Positions 30,201 through 32,239 of a DNA stretch of 32,239 nucleotides are shown piece after piece. The notes beneath the pieces were generated by a model. That model was not told the origin of the DNA, searched no databases, and was given only the letters and a program-made list of their open reading frames with translations. The DNA comes from a virus. The number at the start of each line of letters is the position of its first letter. Within the stretch, counting starts at the first letter, position 1. The stretch is from the IMG/VR virus record IMGVR_UViG_3300025853_000366, positions 1 to 32,239 of that record; one strand, 5' to 3'. Both the position numbers and the translations under genes were made by a program.

Positions 30201-31868
30201 TCGGTAGGTGGCTCTCTAACCTTGACTGGTGAGGCTGACTTTAATAGCACAATGAACCTGCAAGGCAATCTTACTACTCAAGCAAATTTAGCAGACGATG
30301 GATTTAGCGAAGGTTGGGCAGGTACTAATTGGAAAATAAATGCAGATGGTTCGGCTGAATTTGAAGAAATGCGGATTCGTGGAGCGTTACGAGTTTATGA
30401 GTTTATAGCCAAACAAATTAGCACGATAGGCGGTTCGGAGATTTTAAGTATAGCGCAGGGTAGAGTTTCAAGTGTAAACGCAGGAGCAGAAACAATTACG
30501 GTCGAAAATGTTACGGGTACGGCAGGAAATGCCTTTAAAGCGAATGACCTTTGGATTTGTCAAGTAGTAGATATTAACAATGATTTAGAAAGCGGTGGAA
30601 CTGGTTCTATTGTTAAGTCGGTTCGGGGTACGGTTACAAGCGTATCAGGCAACGATATTGTAGTTACTATTGATGCAGGAGATATTACACAATTAGAGCA
30701 GGGCGATTTAATTATTGCATACGGTAATACTTCGGATGCTGATAGGCAGGCTATAATGTATCGAAACGTAGATAGGTCAGAAGATAACCTAATTATGCGA
30801 CTTCAAACGGAAGTAAATTCGTTTGCGGACCTGCAAGCCGTAACTAATACTAGAGTAGCTTTTGGCGATCTTAACGGATATTCAGAATTAAGTACGGAGA
30901 CCTTTGGATTCTTTGCAGGTGACAATTCAAATGAACACATACTTGTGACTGATGGTGGTCTTTTCTTAAAAGATGGAACAACCACACTTGCTCAACTTAC
31001 AAGCAACACATTCAAGGTTGGTGGTGATACTAAGTATTTGGAATTTGATGGTACGGATTTAGATGTACAAGCTGAAGATTTTAAGTTGGAAGCAGGTGAA
31101 TTAGTCATCAATAGTTCACTTGACAAAAAAATTGTGGTGTCTGATGGTGGGGAAGAGATCATTGCCATTGGTGATTTTGATTTTGGTGCAGAAGTAGAAG
31201 ATTCAAGTACTGCTTCTGCAACTTCTAGTTCAACAACGGCAACAGTCACAAGTGGAACACCTACAAATTCAAACACAAACATGGACACTTCAATTGGCAC
31301 ATTGAATGCCAATGTTGCTCAAGACAGTCCAATTGTGACACTTTCAAGGACTTACAATGTCACAGGTAAATGGGTAAGGGTTCAGTTTAATTATGAGGCT
31401 CCACCATATGACAATGAAGCATTGGGTGAAAGGGCAGTTGGTTTTTCAATCACTTACTTTGGCGAACAAATACAAGAACTTGGAAGGGATGAATTTGATT
31501 CAAGCACAATAAGTGGTTCAGTTGATGAAACATTGTTTGTACCTGATACTGCTACATTCAACACAATACAAGTGCAATCATTGGCTTCTAGTGGTGGACT
31601 GTCACAATTTGAAGTGCATGGAAAAATAAATGTGACAAGTTTATCTGTCACAGTATATGATGACACTTATTCATATACTGATATTGGCAATGATGGTTTT
31701 AGGGTGTACAATTCAGGTGGTCGCAAAAAGATTGAATTCAAGGATGGGAATGCAACTGCAACACTTGATCAACTAAGTATCGGGTCATGGGATTTTGAAC
31801 TTGCATCAAATGGGGATTTGGTTTTGAAGTATGAAGGAACAACAGTTCAGACATTTACTAAACCATAA
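27240..31868 (+). CDS. Large tail-tip / fibre protein (1542 aa)
   Basis: In this long protein the N-terminal 250 residues (LRARYSRDNHNGTTDYISIY; FWGHDTDTKALIDDIKTANK; PQLLIYQMNGAWNVVQL) resemble the Dit/Tal-type distal tail and hub part of siphoviruses. Residues about 350-800 are strand-rich with repeated 'ITGHGFKDGQLLIF' domains. Residues 900-960 are a run of 12-residue repeats. The C-terminal third (ADDGFSEGWAGTNWKINADG, then SAEFEEMRIRGALRVYEF) resembles a phage tail/fibre attachment domain. The C-terminal part is likely to be the host-binding end. It starts one base inside the tape measure gene. Confidence 0.8.
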   Translation: MAYGLRARYSRDNHNGTTDYISIYQDGYSGSVLTLNKVRNFRFRHQEITSDSSDGYLNPTYNKILMGVLDFYFWGHDTDTKALIDDIKTANKKEFYIEWAQGTTGNILWQGYQSGRVNSFPEKEKYLAHLQFKDFECLKSQEYTPNDTRQKVIQTIADLISEIGLSSLRFTGNVLQTYTSWQAQGTTLSDDFLNQIYHDTIQLRDYGRLGQEDDTAISVFEALLLVCAPQLLIYQMNGAWNVVQLSAFEDSQNVLRADYSLNGTQSATTTVDLEVSTFATVDLGTPVITDQTQNTNYPALQGVSVEFDHKSLNANITVPQTVTINGEGEQKYTMNVRLTGDEKIVFSARNLSRITTPYYHYTTFNNTDVNVAGDTINITPSLDLDQRVKFKATVGSVPGGLNESTIYYSKNGGFDTFPYRIGNNIDITSDGGAGSVSRVLTIEEVTIKNAEFALTLGPTFLDTGTGTFIRAGLSYAGMATTLTPFTPANVDIITDTITITGHGFKDGQLLIFSDNGTTLPSGIDADVYYYAINTTTNTFQISETYSGSVIDITSTGIGSFTVQRASMVRGLTDTNSTAEYIGNYDFELTQLILNTNVELNLHLFGSRTIQEDEMTSDRFFETNWLDTVVQFIDPSNPESTSIEYLLEQNTQVASDTLQLSPIVYGDGPYVWSRSAYRTSTNLEDITTGWKRRSQVSYVGFEQLLLKEVLDTQRSRPSKLDANIVGDYSPISVLIYDSKYYAYVGGFYDGRWNPTLVEINLTTGSDTLTEVKKVDPSGNQGIIYTPTESEGLTESEADSRYLRILNNLGDVNDVDTSRTNLGLGTGDTPTFNGIVSTGTIITDEIDTTSIVWDALTPEVFWATSEEKFNNPVFIGTSLDVDNGINADQHIHAGTYLKADTYLEVGTSATIGTTLDVGSNTTVGGTLDVTSNTTVGGTLNVAGNTTISGTLDAPTLNTGQGDNELYAMNQNVRTSDSVTFDTLSVTNNASVGGSLTLTGEADFNSTMNLQGNLTTQANLADDGFSEGWAGTNWKINADGSAEFEEMRIRGALRVYEFIAKQISTIGGSEILSIAQGRVSSVNAGAETITVENVTGTAGNAFKANDLWICQVVDINNDLESGGTGSIVKSVRGTVTSVSGNDIVVTIDAGDITQLEQGDLIIAYGNTSDADRQAIMYRNVDRSEDNLIMRLQTEVNSFADLQAVTNTRVAFGDLNGYSELSTETFGFFAGDNSNEHILVTDGGLFLKDGTTTLAQLTSNTFKVGGDTKYLEFDGTDLDVQAEDFKLEAGELVINSSLDKKIVVSDGGEEIIAIGDFDFGAEVEDSSTASATSSSTTATVTSGTPTNSNTNMDTSIGTLNANVAQDSPIVTLSRTYNVTGKWVRVQFNYEAPPYDNEALGERAVGFSITYFGEQIQELGRDEFDSSTISGSVDETLFVPDTATFNTIQVQSLASSGGLSQFEVHGKINVTSLSVTVYDDTYSYTDIGNDGFRVYNSGGRKKIEFKDGNATATLDQLSIGSWDFELASNGDLVLKYEGTTVQTFTKP
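29967..30110 (+). repeat. 36-base coding repeats in the tail protein
   Basis: Four consecutive 12-codon units (29967-30002, 30003-30038, 30039-30074, 30075-30110) encode GTTLDVGSNTTV, GGTLDVTSNTTV, GGTLNVAGNTTI and SGTLDAPTLNTG. These strand-turn units probably stack as a beta-helix or trimeric shaft. DNA identity between the units is clearly lower than protein similarity. Confidence 0.85.
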
Positions 31869-31915
31869 TTTCAAAAGATATAAAATTTTTTTAAATTGAA
31901 GAAAAATGTAAAACT

Positions 31916-32239
31916 ATGGCTCAAATCAGAACAACTACAATCACAAGTGGTCAATCTGTTTCTTCAGCAGTAGAGATTGATGGCAGAAACATAGACTATG
32001 AGATGGGTTCTTTAGTCCTAGAAGGAACGTACACGAACACATCATTTGACGTACAAGTCGAGATAGATGGAACGTGGTTCGACATATACGATACGTTTGG
32101 AAACAAGTATAGTGTAACGGTAGCAACTGGTAAGCATTCATTGCCTGCTGATGTGTTCAAAGATGTAAACAAAGTCAGACTGAAAGGAGCGCAAAACGAA
32201 GCGAGCGACAGAACGGCTAAATTTCTTTTAATAGATATA
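31916..32239 (+). CDS. Start of a further tail-associated gene, cut by the window end
   Basis: ATG at 31916 opens a frame that is still open at the window end, 108 codons later. The product begins MAQIRTTTITSGQSVSSAVE and continues with strand-rich text (MGSLVLEGTYTNTSFDVQVE, later VATGKHSLPADVFKDVNKVR). Low-charge beta text and position right after the tail-tip gene suggest a small tail or fibre-associated protein. Its gene is shifted into the same direction after a 47-base gap with no clear promoter. Confidence 0.7.
   Translation, partial: MAQIRTTTITSGQSVSSAVEIDGRNIDYEMGSLVLEGTYTNTSFDVQVEIDGTWFDIYDTFGNKYSVTVATGKHSLPADVFKDVNKVRLKGAQNEASDRTAKFLLIDI

Noticed and set aside
30992-31312. Minus-strand ORF of 106 codons inside the tail protein gene
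   Set aside because: It is serine-rich text mirrored from the strand-rich coding frame, has no upstream signals and no family-like sequence.
1-32239. Integrase or excisionase genes proving a temperate phage
   Set aside because: None found in any frame; the tRNA-like element alone does not establish an attachment site.

Overview
The window is part of a tailed, siphovirus-like double-stranded DNA phage or prophage genome. It holds in order terminase, portal, Mu F-like head protein, prohead protease, HK97-type capsid, connector proteins, major tail protein, tail chaperones, tape measure and a long tail-tip protein. The host is most likely a member of the Bacteroidetes (Flavobacteriia or a relative). 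The DNA is AT-rich, Shine-Dalgarno sites are mostly weak or absent, and several gene starts are preceded by the Bacteroidetes-type promoter (a TTG -33 element, 19-20 bases, then TAnnTTTG). No integrase is visible and both window ends cut through genes, so lifestyle cannot be settled. No gene-free stretch exceeds 300 bases. The longest, about 219 bases at 3630-3848, holds a minus-strand promoter, an operator-like dyad and a plus-strand terminator.

Layout. 1-1270 (+): two small genes and a calcineurin-like metallophosphoesterase. 1267-3629 (-): a tightly packed early-type operon with an ERF single-strand annealing protein, a NinG-like zinc protein, HTH-like proteins and small unknowns. 3849-4846 (+): a replication-initiator-like DUF4373 protein and an unknown. 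4922-9740 (+): a cassette for 7-deazaguanine DNA modification (ParB-like, DpdA-like transglycosylase, divergent QueD-like protein, GT4-type glycosyltransferase, QueD, unknown, QueE, FolE). 9742-11281: small and large terminase. 11361-12803: small accessory genes, ending with a DnaA domain IV-like protein. 12913-16226: portal, M15 peptidase endolysin, holin-like pair, Mu F-like head protein. 16210-18258: an inserted group of two GT-A glycosyltransferases, a membrane protein and a FkbM-type methyltransferase. 18339-24238: prohead protease, capsid, connectors and major tail protein. 24240-32239: tail chaperones, joined by a lambda-like GGGAAAC frameshift site, then tape measure, a 1542-residue tail protein and a partial last gene.

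How the genes work together. FolE, QueD and QueE should convert GTP to 7-carboxy-7-deazaguanine (CDG). The DpdA-like enzyme would exchange such a base into phage DNA, probably shielding it from host restriction. QueC is not in the window, so the final base could be CDG-derived or a host-supplied preQ0. The glycosyltransferase and second QueD-like protein inside the same overlapping gene string suggest a further, possibly glycosylated, modification. A second striking signal is a compact tRNA-like minihelix (acceptor stem plus T-arm, without D and anticodon arms) right after the capsid gene, overlapping an alternative hairpin and a 23-base tandem duplication.
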